Shown piece by piece: positions 38,520-51,714 of a stretch of DNA of 64,000 bases (its first letter is position 1; the number at the start of each line of letters is the position of its first letter). Origin of the DNA: Platycnemis pennipes (Eukaryota > Arthropoda > Insecta > Odonata > Platycnemididae); NCBI GenBank assembly GCA_933228895.1, contig OW121854.1, positions 51,068,609 to 51,132,608 on the forward strand, in the 5' to 3' direction. Under the pieces are notes generated by a model. It had not been told where the DNA came from. It did not search any database and saw nothing but the letters and a program-made list of their open reading frames with translations. Position numbers and translations under genes: made by a program.

Positions 38520-39520
38520 CCCTTACCTCTCAAAAGCATTGAAAGCCTTGGCTTTGAATGCCCTTTGAAGAGTGAAAATTTTCAATCTGTAATCATTGGG
38601 TATAATTGGTCAGTGACATTGTCATCAAACCGATCGATGGACCTTTTGTGTTCACTTATTTTAATTAAAGTAATAAAATTTGCAACCCCCGAATCGGATA
38701 ATCTGTTCATTAAACCATATAATTTCCTTGATAGCGCTTAACTCTCTAGATTTTGCGGTACGAACGAAGAGGTTTATGGTATCAATGTAGTTATACGTGC
38801 GTAGCTTCATAAATGTTAAAAACAATGAATCACGCTTATCTTCGTACCTAGCTGCTGTCAGCGCACTCAGTGGTTGTTTTAGTGGCGTGGAATAATTGAA
38901 TTCCATGACGCAGGAAAGCCTTATTTGTAAGCGTCGCTGGCTTTTGGGTGAAAATCCATTTTAATCATCCAGGTTTAGGAGATCTGTTCGCCAAAGTCAG
39001 GAAAATACTCAACATGACAGTTATTTTCATGCATTCCAACGCAGGACTGATATAAGTTCATTAATTTTATATCTCTTACTTATCGTCATGCCGTCCCGAG
39101 TACCTATTATTTGCCTACCTCTTCCAAGCTTATCTCTCATTCATCCCTCTGTTCATATACATCTTTATTCACAAATTCATTACGTCTTTCATCCGTCTTT
39201 ATTCACGAATTCTCCACTTACCTATAGTGAAAAATTATTGATTTCGGTTTTTTTCAACTTGGCGTTTGGAAAAATGGCTAAAGGAAGCGCAAATGGGTAA
39301 AAATAGATTCGCGGTGATATGTGTACGTAAATTTATCTGCGATTTCAGGGAAATTGTTAAAAAGTCATGCAATTACGCCGGACATAGCGCCATCCACCCA
39401 ACCCTACCGCTGTTCTCGTGATTGAAATTGATACTTATTGATATTGATCATCAATTATCTTTTGTCGTATCTAAGATGTGTGCTTGGGCTTTTTCGTCCA
39501 CGAAGGGCGGAAAGCTTTGC

Positions 39521-40150
39521 TTATAATTGAATTCGGTGACCATTAGTTCAAGGTCCACTTTGGTGTCGCACGAGGGGGCGGGGATTAAGGTGGCAAATCT
39601 TGGTTTCTCGCGGCAAATCGAATCGAGGACCACTGTCGGGGTAAAGCCCTCAATCCGCAAAAGAGGAGGGGGGGACAGTGGGAGGATGGGGGGGGGGGGG
39701 AGGCGGACGGTGAGAAGGAGAGGGAAGGAATTAAACAATCGAAAGGGGAAGTCTCACTTTTCACCCGGATCCCATGGGCGGAATTAATCCCCCGTCGTCC
39801 CATTCCACTCCTCTTCCTCTTTTAATCGCTTCCATCGAGAAGAAGCTAAGTCCGCCGTTGGAGTCCCATCTCGTCTCCTTCTCTCGTCCTTCCCCCTACT
39901 CCGCTCCGCCTCCTTCCTAACCGTGAGTGTCCCGAAAGGCTTCCTCTCCACTTCTCCCCCGCTCTCCTCTTGGCGGCGGCCGTGCCGCTCCCGGGGGATA
40001 CTTGACTGATTTGTCTGGAGGGTTTTCGGAGATCCACTCGGTGGAGAGAGAGGGAGAGTGCGTTTCTCGTTCGATCGATATCGAACCCCTTACCGTGGGA
40101 CGATGTCGTATATCTCGCGCGGTTCGAAGCCGGGATTCTTTTTCGATCCG
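39521..40150. other. GC-rich island with G13 run
   Basis: A G-rich half on the + strand with thirteen G at 39688-39700 is followed by a C/T-rich half at about 39780-39970. Overlapping frames on both strands are low-complexity. Confidence 0.5.
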
Positions 40151-40404
40151 GTCCCAGGTACGCAAGTGAGATTTTGCTCTAATTATTCCGTCCTTCCGTG
40201 TTCGATCTCGACAATATGGTACGAAGAACATTTCCATGATGTGCAGGTGGTCATTTTGCGAGGCATGTTGTGTTTCGTGTTCCAAAGGAGAACCGATATA
40301 ATAGCTGTGGTAGAATTTGTGGTTGTGAGGTGATCCAACGGCTTAGATTATTAGACACCCTCATGCCAAATTACATTCAAAAGAATTTCGAAGTCTGTAC
40401 CCTG

Positions 40405-40460
40405 TGTGGGATTCGAGCCCATGAGTGTTGAAGTATCAGGCCGGAGCTTATCGGCATGAA
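40405..40460 (-). mobile_element. tRNA-like SINE relic
   Basis: The minus strand carries gggctcgaatccc (40408-40420), a good B box with one substitution. An A-box-like gccgataagctcc lies about 30 bases before it at 40443-40455. The stems do not pair like a tRNA. Confidence 0.33.
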
Positions 40461-42395
40461 TACAGCGAATAGTATTTTAGAAAAATGTTTTCGAAAATCG
40501 AGTGGCGATCGTTATCAATCCTTCAGAAAGTAGTGCCGTCTCAGATAGCGGAGGCGGAAAATTGGGGGTACATTTATTGAGGAAATTATACAAGTTGTCG
40601 AATAAAACGGCCAGTTGGATTGCTTCAAGTTATAAATGTCTTCTCATATTTCAGACAGCTTAACTCTATTCGCCAGGAGTGCTTTTGTTGATGAAAAAGT
40701 ATGTTAAAGAAATGGGAGAGATCCGCGTGTATATAGGTATATGGTGGCTCTTTATCTTTAGTCGTCATATTCATTAAATTTTCATGTTGTTTTTCTTAAT
40801 GAAACGGTTTGGGCATGTAACCTCCGGGTCAGTAATGAAGGAAGTGTTCTGATCAGTTTGGGCGTTGTTTTCTTTTATTTATGGAAATAGTAAAAGGTGT
40901 CAATTTCCAGAGGGCTATAAGAGTGAAGTCTGCGCGTTGATCCCGGCAGAAATAATGCTTTATAATGCGGAAACCCGTTACCCTACTGTGCGTGTTACTA
41001 TGAAAATATAATAATAAGTTAAAAACATAACTAACTAAATTGGTGGAAGTGATTCTTGCCAGTAAAATTGCCAGTCTTGCCAGTGCCAAGTTAATATTTC
41101 CTCGTACAAAAGATGCAATGAAAGATAAATGCTGATGGACGTGTTCGTTTTAATTATCAACCATCATTTATCACAGCGGGTGAGTGGTGTCTTAAAACTT
41201 GATTGGAACTTCATCTGAAGCTTGATAGAATCTTAAAGTGTGAGCACTATAGAATTCAGTCCGTTAAGAACATTTATCCTCATAATTAAAGCGAACATAA
41301 TGCATTTTTCCTGTGGATCTTTTACCATGTCAATTTAAAACCATATAAACTTTGCAAAACTTACTTTTTTATCAAAGTTAAGTTTTTGTTGAGAAACATT
41401 AATCTGAATGAATAAACTGAGTGCCTTGATGACTACGTTGTAAGGAGCACTTTAAACCCTTTACCGTAATTGATTTTCTTTGTGTGTTAAATATATTTTC
41501 TAATCTCCTTAGATGAAGAAGATAAATGCAAACTATTCAGAATTTTACTCCACTCTTAGTAACATTTTTAAGTGAATGGTTTCATTTATTTTCTCCGAGA
41601 GTAGTAACCTAGTGAAATATTCATGGACGAACGAATCTTATGCCAGTTAATTTAATTTCTGGGCTGTATTTTTCTATCGCCCCCTCCCTGTATCTGTGTG
41701 ACGTGGAACACGTAAAACATAAGTACAGGAACTCGGCAAAGTGACACGAACTTCGAACTGGAATTCGTAGCAATGTGCTGGAGAGTGCCGAATAATGTTT
41801 CCCGGTCGTGCAGAAATTGAACGAACTTCTTGCGACACAATTTAAATTTGTTGGCGGTGAAGTTAGGCAGGAATTTCTTAGCAAACTCGTGTGCTGTAGT
41901 CCGTTTCAATTTTCTAGGAGCACTAAGTATGAGCTGTTTTACTCTCTAAAGTTTTAAACGTGCTATTAGGAAACGTTTTTAGTCACCGAATCTGCTGTAA
42001 CTCAAAGCTGCAGCTCATGTAAATCACATGACAGTCTCGGAAAAAGTTTTTTGGGGTGAAAGTCATGGGTAGTTACGGAAAATTTAAAAAATAAGTACAT
42101 ATCGCGGAAAATTAGCATGCACTATTTCGGACCAGGCGGTTTTGTAGCCGGTTGGGCTGGTCTGAGTCGTTGATTTAAAATCATAAAATTCAGCAGGCAT
42201 TTTTCAGTAACCCTATATGAGGAATCTGATGATAAAATGGATAATTATATAGGGATTTTAAGTCTCCTATACGAAGAATATCGAAGACGACAACGATCAT
42301 GGTTATTAGTGCGGCTGAAAATTAGTAAGAAATGGCAAGCTGTCATCAACCGGTCATTGATTAGAATAAGCTGAATGACCCCGTGGCCTTTTTGT

Positions 42396-42476
42396 CGTAT
42401 CTTTCTGTTAATATTGATTAATCATATCTTTCTGTTAGCAGTGATTAATCGTGTCTTTTTATTATTAGTGAGTCAT
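42396..42476 (+). repeat. 27-base tandem repeat, three copies
   Basis: Three consecutive units at 42396-42422, 42423-42449 and 42450-42476. Each begins like cgtatctttctgtta and ends with gattaat or gagtcat. Units 1 and 2 are most alike and unit 3 is more diverged. It is a short minisatellite in non-coding DNA. Confidence 0.75.
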
Positions 42477-43199
42477 CTTGCAATTACTAGCTACTATTAC
42501 CCTGATGTGTGTATAATGCCCAACACGACCAACGTTTGAGGTACGTTAAACAATGAATTCGAAGTTTCTGACGTGTTAGACCGCAGTTCAATGAAAACAT
42601 TAAAGTGTTTACTCGTGTATGAAACATCGAGAAATAAATTTTCACAACTGCATATTCCATTTCTTTCAACATGTTCAACAAATACTTTATTAATCGCATT
42701 TTCTCGTCCATTAAAAATGCATGTCGTAAATGAGAATGAAAATTTTGATTGGCGTTAGCATTGGCATAGGTAATACCTCCTCTCACATTCATTTTGTTTC
42801 TAGCCCGATAACAGGTGCATTGTAGAAAAGCTTTTTGTAAGTGCATCGTAAATATTAAGTATTAAATATACAAATGAATTTAACGTCGATAATTCTCCTG
42901 AAGGGCTGGAAATGGAATGTTTGAATATATTCTTTATGAATTACTTTGAGAAGTGATTTACGTGAAACGTGACTCAATTGATTGGCATTTGGCAGTTAAA
43001 TTGAGAAAATGGAATTACAGTTCGTCCAGGATATACAATTGGTAAAATGCAATCTATAAATTTAAGTTAATTTCGTTAGTAGTTGGAATGTGCCTTCATG
43101 TCTTAAAATTATTTCAATACGGGAAAATACCTTTATGGGAATGCATTTTAAATATATTTGTTTAATATGTGGATATTTTCCAAATGTTCCTTTAATCGT

Positions 43200-43300
43200 G
43201 GGAACAGAGTGCGGGTTTCTCTCCAACCAACCGGCACGAGAGTACGGCTTCGAACCCCGCACGCTGCGGAGATTTTTTGGTTGTCCATGAGTAAGTCAGT
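43200..43300 (-). mobile_element. tRNA-derived SINE fragment
   Basis: The minus strand has ggggttcgaagcc (43246-43258), a near-perfect B box. The body that follows reads ggttggttggagagaaaccc, a block of the type found behind tRNA heads in arthropod SINEs. A possible A box lies near 43285 (acttactcatgg). Confidence 0.42.
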
Positions 43301-46300
43301 GCCAACCCCGGAGTGTAACCTCAGTAGGTGAAACCAAATTTTATGAAAACGCGGGGGATGCCTGTTTATTACCCACCTGATCTTTACTGAAATGTCTGTA
43401 GTAATGTTTTAATGGTTGTAACCATGTCGCACTAGATCTCTTAATCGCAACAACATGCATTGTCCGAGAATTCTTGCTAATCCGAGGGGCTGAATTTGAA
43501 CCCAAGGCGTGTTGATTAGGCGCCATTTCTTCATTACGTAGCTCTCTTATGTAGTGCATTCAACGGCTCAGTTATCGCTGGCCTCTGGTAAAAATGGCAT
43601 CCATTATCATATTTTCAGAGTAGGCATAAATAATTTCGTTGAAACCATTCCTCAAAAGCTATTCTGAATAGAAGGAATAAGTCGTTGATGACCTCTCGTA
43701 AAGGGAAACCATAATGTGAGTATTGGACTAAAGGAGAAAGCATGTGGTTCACCATCACGTGAGGATTGAATTGGGAGCAACTCTAACGAAGCGGTCAACC
43801 TATTAGCGTGATGCTCTTCAGGTAGCCATATCGCCGTTGGGCTTACTCTTATCTGGGCCTCCTTTCGGGAGAACCTCCGCATTTGAGCCCTGCGTGTGCT
43901 TATTTATTATCCCCCGAGACCGTGACCTTCCGAATCTCTTGGTAGAGGCCATCTCTTTGTCAATTAATTAATCCCACCCGAACCACATTCCTGTGATCTC
44001 CTTTTGCCGAATGAATTCCGTGTAGGGGGGTATTTTCGGAGTTAAATCTACATCGCTGTCTTTAAACCTCTTATTTTCGAGGCTTCTCTCCTTTTGTCTC
44101 CCTTCCATCCCGCAGAAATTTTCCCTTTGCCGCGCGCGCGCGTTCTTTTTATGTCGGAACGACAGCCTTGCGATGAGTAATTACGCGGGCCTAATTAAGT
44201 AGTACGTCCGGACGAATGAAATCATTTTCCTTCCCTCTCAGCCAATAAACGTGTCTCTCGCACCCCGGCCACCACTCCCATGTCGGCTACCACTTCCATG
44301 GCGACTAGCTTCGTAAAGGATATAATAATTTTTATGACCTTTCCAGAACTACTCCATTCCATTATTCTCCCGAGAGCTCGAGGATATCGGAGGCCGAGTA
44401 GTAGCGTGAGCGTCAGTGGAGGCGGCATGCCTGATTTCAATAGCTTCTCGTTGCCGAAAATTTTCGTTTTCCTCGTTTTTAGCTTTTGGCTGCGGGTTCG
44501 AGAGTGAAAATAGGTGGTAAGTCTCTGTGCGAACATCTTAGTGAGATTTAATAAACTAATTTCACCGTAGGCGTCGGGGAAAACACCTGGCTGGCCAAAA
44601 CAAAGGTGGAGGGTTCCAATCTCCCGAGAGAGAAAGGGTTTTCTTTGCCATGGTCATGGTCGTGCTTGTTTTTTTCAGCAGTATATTGTAATATATCCTA
44701 GGGTAAAATGCCAGAGTGCTTTTCCTGTGGTGGAGTAAATAATTAAATTAAGGCTGACATTGTTATCGTTCTATTGCGAGAATCACGGTCCAAGACCTTG
44801 GAAAGGTGCTAGCATGGAATTTGATTTTGTCTACTGCTTTGAATTTTGCTAGTACTAAGAATTGAATTTCTCGGTAGGCGGGTCCGGTCCCTGTGGTAAA
44901 GGTAGGCCATCCTGAAATTTAAAAAAATCCTCTCTCCCTGGTTGTTAGGCTGTCCTGAATCCTGAATCTACTAGTTCTTATCATGGAGGACCATAACTGT
45001 ATCATGTAGGATAAGACATCAGTTGCCATAAAGTCATGCATCGCATTTATACAGCATCTTTGGAGTGCCATTGTGTATGAATGGTGGTGTTGTTAATTCA
45101 TGGGAACCGAGAATTGAATGGGAGTAATGTACCTTTCTATGATCGCCAACACATAATTTCTGTGCTTATCAGTTCTGTCATCTTTCTAGATAGATGAAGT
45201 AAGGTTACATGTACCTGTAAGTAATATTTCTGCTGAGGACGCGAAAACATCGGAATCCCTCTTCAGTTTTACTGTGGTAGAAGTAAGGAACGGATGGATA
45301 CTTGTTTTAGTCTCCAAAGTCGCCAAAATTTTTGGATTTTTATGTCCCACTGTGACCTTGGTAGTGAATATTGGTGCCTTTCTATCCGATAAAGAAACTT
45401 CTATGGATTCAACGACGGAGCGTCTTATGAGCAGTAACTGTCATCGGATGCCGGTGAGACGGAAAGTAGTCGGAAACCTCTCTTGAATTCGTTTTTTCTT
45501 GGATTTTCATTGAAAGCTGCTCGTCGAACCTTTTATGTGACCCGTAGCTGCAAACTTAGCTTTCGTTCCGGAAGGCCCTTCGCGAAGAATCATGTTTAGT
45601 CAGTCCAGACGCGAAAATAGTTCCGGAGGAAGTTGCTCTTAAGATTGCTCATGGACCGTTGGATGTCGTGAGTGTCAGAGTTCGATGGTTCCAGCCTCCG
45701 CGCGCCAGATTAGGTTTCCTTTTTTTCTGTTGATAGGTTTAGATGAGAGTGGAGAAGTAAGAACGTTATTTTTCAGGACCGGTTGATTTGCGGTGCCTCG
45801 TTCCAGTTTTCATCGCGCAATCGTCCCAGACGGGTTTCGGCTGGGCGAGCCGGTGCTTCGGTGTCTTCATTGATGGGAGGAAGGACTCCCTTGTCGAAGA
45901 CCCCATTGTTGGCATTGATTTGGAGACCCGGCCGGCATCAGCGGTCCGTCGAGCGTGGCGATACTGATCGATAGGCCGGAAAATATCCGTTTATTGTAAT
46001 ATGTCACTGGGGAGAGGGAGGTAGTGTGGGAATGGCAGCGAAAGGTATCGAGCGAGCGGTGTGTGCCGCGCTCGCGGGCCAATTGGCGTCAACAAGGTGG
46101 GTGTCGGGGGAAGGGAACTGTGGGCTGGATTCATTCCGTAAAAAATGTTGCCGAGCGGTGTTGTAAAATGTCTGCCGCGAGAAGGAGTTTTTGAGGCGGT
46201 TGGTTGCGAAGGAAATTGGTGGGTAGTGTTTTCAGTAGCAAGAGGCAGCCCTGAGACGGTAGGACTTCGAAAGCGGACCAAATTTTAGATTATTTTGCAG

Positions 46301-47170
46301 TCTTCCTCAGCTTCAGGCACTCAAGTCTCCTTGTGACTAAATATCTTCGGGAATAAATGGTGCATAATCTCCGCAAAAACATCTCATCGCATGCATCCAT
46401 CCTGTTTAGGTTCGATTTTAATGAGTTTTAAAACATAAAAACGCCACATTGGACATCAACACAAATTGTCCTGCGCCGCATCATGATTACTCTTGGCATA
46501 CCACTTTCCTTTCGTATAGCTTCCTCAACTCCTTCCTCCCTTTTATCCTTCAACCTTGAGTTTTCCCTCTGCCATTATCCCGTGCAGTGTTACCACATCC
46601 ACCTAAATTTCTCTCCTTCCTTTCCCAAATTCTCATGTGAAGCTGCTAGTCATTCATCACTACCCGGAGAAGTTCGAGTTCTAGAACGTTGCGACACCAC
46701 CTATACCAAGTGCCTCGATCATTTAATTTTCTCATCATTAATAAGGCCTTTTTATTCTCATCAAAATTAGTCGAGGGTTTCTGCGGATATTTAATTTGGC
46801 GCTTTAATCTTTATGCAATATTTATTTTTGTCATTTTCTGCTGGTCAGAGTAGGTTCCAAAAGGTGTCTCAACCCTTCTTCTCATTGCTTTCATTTAACG
46901 GCTCCTTTAGTATTTCTCTCATCAGATCCGCGGAATTCACACTTATTTTCTTAATATCCAAAATACCCTTCTTTTCCTTCCTCTTCCTCTTTTTCCAAGT
47001 ATTTTTGTCCAATATATTTCTCAAATTGGCTACAAGCAAATATCCTTATGGAGCATTGCATTGATATTTTGACTGTTGGTCGTTCTTTTTTGTTTATCTA
47101 AGAATCGAAACGGTGTCTATGTCTTAAATCCAACAGATGTGCGCATGTATTAATGTAAGTACGTGTATTA
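43301..47170. other. Non-coding DNA, GC-moderate in part
   Basis: No supportable exon in about 3.9 kb. GC content is raised at 43950-44420 and 45480-46260. A (CG)6 run lies at 44131-44142. The 46480-47050 part is T/C-rich and gives Phe/Ser-rich frames without domains. Confidence 0.4.
44561..44630 (+). mobile_element. tRNA-like SINE head (candidate)
   Basis: taggcgtcgggg (44568-44579) resembles an A box and gggttccaatctcc (44611-44624) resembles a B box, with tRNA-like spacing. No closing acceptor stem is visible. Confidence 0.35.
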
Positions 47171-47900
47171 AAACGTTTTGCAGTCGATTTCGTAATTACT
47201 TCCGCGTGAGTTTAACTGGCGAAGTCGAAGGAGGGTTGGAAATGGAGACACCCTGAAGTTGAATATGGAGACTTTTGCCCATCTCTCCTGCCATCTCCCC
47301 ATCCCCGGAAATTCTCCCTCATAAGCGCAAGGGACGGGCATGGAAGTTTCGCAAGGCCGAGGAGTAACGTGGTCCGTGAGCCCGTCAGATATAGGGCGAG
47401 GACATGGGGGGTCAGGGAAGGGAGAATTTTCGGGGTACATGGTCCACTGAGAGCTTTTTTTTCGTTTGTTTCCCCGGATGTCTTGCCGTTTTTAATATAA
47501 GACCTTTTTGACGGGTGGCGGCGGCCAGGGGGCCGGTTGGAGGCTCGATCTCACTCCCACCCACCAGCCTGCCTCCGCTTTCCACTCCCAACACTCGTCC
47601 CCTCCCATTCCCGAACCTTTCTCGCCCGATCGCGGACCGAAAAGGAACGAACGCTTTCGCTCATTTCCTCCCCCAGAGCTTCGGAGTCAAATCGGAAACA
47701 CTCTCGGAGTCGCAGGGCATGAAATGAGGTTCGGCGCGGTATTTTTTTTTTTATTTTCATTATTATTGGCTTCGCCGTGGTTTCCCGAAAACGGTGTCGA
47801 TGTGGTTTTTTCCGGTAAAATTTTCCCGGTCCGTGAAAAGCCTCCAGTTCTCTGAAATAAAGGCGAGGGTGTGCTTCATCACGCGGGATTGTTTCTTGCT
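47171..47900. other. GC-rich, pyrimidine-rich island
   Basis: CpG-rich, with a C/T-rich + strand core at about 47540-47690. Four overlapping open frames across the same bases have no domain. Composition returns to AT-rich by 47900. Confidence 0.45.
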
Positions 47901-49300
47901 CGACGTGCCCACGCAGTGCCTGCCAACTAGGCTGCTTTTTTTTATTCCTTCTTTCCTGTATACAGGTTTTTTTTCCTTTCTTTGGCTGCCGCGTTCCGTT
48001 ACTTCCTTCCCGAACGATAATTGCTTTTCGGATTTATGTTTCTGATGCATATGAGTCTGTGGATTTTTTCCCCGCTCTCCGTTTCGCCGGCTAAATTTTG
48101 AAGGCAGAGAGGCTGTCTCTACGCTTTTGGAAATTATTATTATTTCAGGGCACGAAGTTATCAGATGTGAAGTTTCGTCTGATTAACTTCTCTCGTGTCA
48201 TTTTTTTTACAGAATGCATAGCCTCATTGAGTTACTTAATTAGATATGTTGTCCCTTTTTTTCAGTTTTTATCTTCCTCTAATTCAAAAAAAAGTAATGT
48301 GTGCTCATGCGTACTTATTTTACTTCCATGCAGATGCTCATTTTAGTCCAATTTGCGAAGGCTTCCATCAAAATCGGTTGTATTTTGACGTCCATCTAAT
48401 ATTTGGGTGGTAAGACATCTGTGTATCTCATTTCTCGGTGAGAACAACTCTGTGATGATTTGGTAGAGCTGTACGTCACACATTTAGGGGCTGGATGGTT
48501 CATGAATACGTGGTTAAAGAAATTTAAGTACCTAAGCTTTGCTGAAGAACGTGGTCGCCAATTGAGGCTTGCAATTCAATGCGGTAGTAGCCTTTTCAGG
48601 TATTTTTCGCGACTTTTATTTTTGATAATCTTAAGCATAGTATCCGTGATAGAGATGGCAGCGTATTATGATATTGAATGCATCCAATTCTGTCGCATGA
48701 TAACGCCGAGTTACTCGAAGCTTGACGACAACTACTCAAGAGCTCAAGCCTCGTTGCGGAAATGATGTATTGTGTCCGGTTTGTGTAGCCTCTCGTCTTT
48801 CGTGCTAGGTATTGTCCAGATCTCGCTGTAGTAACTTCTGGGAACGTGCTTGACCTGTTTATAAAGGTCAGGTATCTACGCGAGGAAATATGCATTTTAC
48901 TTTAATTATCCAGTTAGCTGGTCGCATGGTATCTATTCGTGGAATACCGTGAGTCCACATTGATTTTTTTAAAGAATATTCATTTTCATTTTTAAAGACT
49001 TTTCAATTTCTTGAAAAAAATGTATAGTGTCAAATTATTTCCCAAAGTCTTAGAAATTATCAAGGAGGCCAGTGCTTTAACCTTCATTTTTTAAGCATTA
49101 AATACCCAACACGCGTCGTATTTACGAATGGTCCGGTTGAGGCGTTATCGGTTGGCGATTTGAACTTAAATTTGTGGATTGATTTCTTCTCGTGAGTGAG
49201 CCATGGCCTGATTAAGATTTCCCTTATTCAAGTGAGGTATTTCAGGCGTCTAGGTGGGCCTCATAGCTGAAATGTATAAGCAGCGAAACTGACGCCTCTC
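47901..49300. other. AT-rich non-coding DNA
   Basis: No supportable gene. Two antiparallel frames at 48460-48895 overlap each other and lack recognisable domains. Confidence 0.45.
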
Positions 49301-49960
49301 TTAGCACCTTCCTTATCGGTTTAGCTGGCCCTCTGACCACATCTCCTTGCCCCAAGTGCTCAGGAGTTGAAGGGAGAGAGGTGAAGGGTCGTTGATGCTG
49401 CGCGCGCATACCTTGGTGCAGGTGGTCGGATGTTGTTTAGACTCCCCGGGTGTGGCCCGTGGGCTAAGGAGGTAATATCGAGAAGTGGGGAGAAAGTTGC
49501 CTTGTTGGGGAACCCCGTGATAATGGTCCAAGTCCTTCACCGTGCCTCTCTTTAAGGTACCCTCCACGTCGTTGCTTAACCTAACGTAGCCTCCCCTTCG
49601 TCTTCTCCGTTCACCTCTCAGCCACTCGCCACCTTCCCCAGACACCCCTTCGCTCCCAACCCCCTCTTTCATCCCCGTGCATACTTAAGTACGAAAATAA
49701 ATTCTCATTCACGTGTAATTGCCACTCTCATCTTTCCTTCTTCCGTAACTAATATGATTTCCGAGCTCAGCTCTTTTTCTTATCGGCCCATAAGCCTTCT
49801 TTGTTCGCCATAAATCTGTTGATTCTTTCTCCATTTTATTTAACGCTGAGTTTTCCTTTTCTCGCCCCCGTTGCTGCGATTACGCCCGAGGATTACGCCT
49901 CTCTTCTCCTCGTCCGCCTCGGGTAAGCAGCCTTCACTTTTTTTTTAATCTTAATTATTT
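49301..49960. other. GC-rich island
   Basis: Mixed-strand GC-rich block. The C/T-rich part is at about 49560-49670. A minus frame of 119 codons is Gly/Arg/Ser-rich and not convincing. A G-rich run follows near 50005-50017. Confidence 0.4.
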
Positions 49961-51714
49961 TTTACCCGCTTGGCATTCGTCGCTGCTGGGATTTGGTCTC
50001 GTGGGGGGGAGGGGGGGCATCACTACAATAATCGAACTTCTAGTCCGTTGGTAGAGTTTCGTCTGCTCATTAGGGATCTTTGAAGTGTTCATCTCTCGTC
50101 ATTCTTTCTCTCATATCGCACCTGAATGCCCATTGTTCCTTCAGTAATCTCAATCAATTATCCAACTTCCTTCTAGCTTGAGGAAACACCCCCAGCCGTT
50201 CTAGAGCAACTGTTGTTTCGCGTTGTTGATTAGATTTGAGGATCCTTGAGAGAAGCGTCTCTCAGAACTCCTCTCCTCATAAGCGGCGTTTGCGTTCAAT
50301 TTTCTGGCAGCTAGTGCACGCCGTCCTTGCGTGATGAGCTTCTGCAAGAGGTGAGGTTTACATCTCACGACGCTTGACGTGGCGACTGTGAGAAGTCACT
50401 CTAGGAAAGATCTCATTTTAATTTATGAAAGTATGTTGTTTTGAAGAGGACAACTTTTAACACTGTCAAGGTTTGGATCTTTAAACTTGCACTTTAATAA
50501 GTTGGTGCAGTTTCACTCAGTTTGGTGCTGGATCTCAACATTTATTGTTAAGGCCGTCACGGTTCTTGTCATTGTTCAGTCTGGTGCATGGAAAAGCGTG
50601 CATGAAATTTGCGTCTTGGGAAGCAAAAAATTGTCTGGAAAACTACCCGAATATACGACTGTGCGGAAAATACATAGTTCGAGTTTTATTTCCACTCGTA
50701 ATCCATGCAGTTTTCACTATATGACGTCGCTTCTAGTTGTGCATTTAATAAGTCGAGTTACACAGACTATGGCTTTATTGCACGTGCAAGTACAAAAGAA
50801 GCGTTGTAGTTGTTACAATTTGAAAAATTATATTTCTTTTTTTTCTTTTTTAGTACCCATAGCTTTCGATGAGTACAACTCTGTAACGTTGTCATTTGTT
50901 AACCCATTGCGTCCAGATTAGAGTTAATTTCCCAGAAAACTGCACTCAGAAGCTAGCAAAAAACGTTGATGAGGTCCGATAATAGTCTGCGGCGTTGTCG
51001 CCTATTATCTGTCATTGCATCAGCAGTCCTATTCTGCCAATGCAGCATGAAACGTATTTTAAGAGTTGTTAGGCCTGCTTACTCTGCGCAATATATTTGT
51101 GCATGCATTGAGTTCTGGCGCTTCTGCGTTCTCAATTGCTGCCGCTTGTGCCCTTGTATCTATTTTATCATCGGCATCAACTTCCAACGCCTCGAGCGCT
51201 CATAGTTTGTCCGGGAATGCTGTTCCTGCTGTTCACATCGGTCCACTATCTGTGAATGGATTGCTGAGGATTTAGGCTTGAATAGAACTTATTCTGCGGC
51301 GTCGTAGATTTTCGTCGCTCTCAAGGAAGTTTTAGTCACCGTGGGTAAATGAATGCAAGGAAGATTTTGAGTGGCATATGAGCGTATTGTTTTATCGTGA
51401 TTTTTTCAGAAAACAAACATTTTAGTGTAACGATGAGTTTCTGCGCGCAACTAATTTTCAGGAAAGATTATTTGTGAATATCCCGCATTAATCCTCTATA
51501 GCTCGTTATTTTGGGTGAAATTCGTTAAAAAAAATCGACTTTTGAAGAATGGTGAACGGAATTTTACACGCATCCAAATTATTGGAACTTCAACGTAAAT
51601 GTTTAATGCATATGGCTCTGCGATTCTAGAATATAAATGTATCCTCCAGATTCAATTTTTTTTTCATTAATATGTAACACTTTCACGCAAAATCAGCAAT
51701 TTCTGTATTTCTAA
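49961..51714. other. Non-coding DNA left of the inverted-repeat element
   Basis: A 144-codon + frame at 50487-50921 and frames at 50966-51275 have no domain I recognise. The latter region could be old transposon coding sequence because of its position beside the element at 51715, but no motif proves it. Confidence 0.35.

Larger units (their letters stand above)
36721..39520. other. AT-rich non-coding DNA with a diverged duplication
   Basis: No supportable exon. It holds the two related segments at 37965-38060 and 38425-38519. Confidence 0.45.
40151..43200. other. AT-rich non-coding DNA
   Basis: About 3 kb without a supportable gene. It includes a tRNA-like relic at 40405-40460 and a 27-base tandem repeat at 42396-42476. 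The minus frame of 119 codons at 42487-42846 has no recognisable domain. Confidence 0.45.

Noticed and set aside
42396..42476. CRISPR-like array
   Set aside because: The repeats are directly adjacent without unique spacers; it is a minisatellite in a eukaryotic genome.
50487..50921. 144-codon + strand frame
   Set aside because: No domain and no splice or poly(A) context. It could hide old repeat sequence, but nothing shows it.
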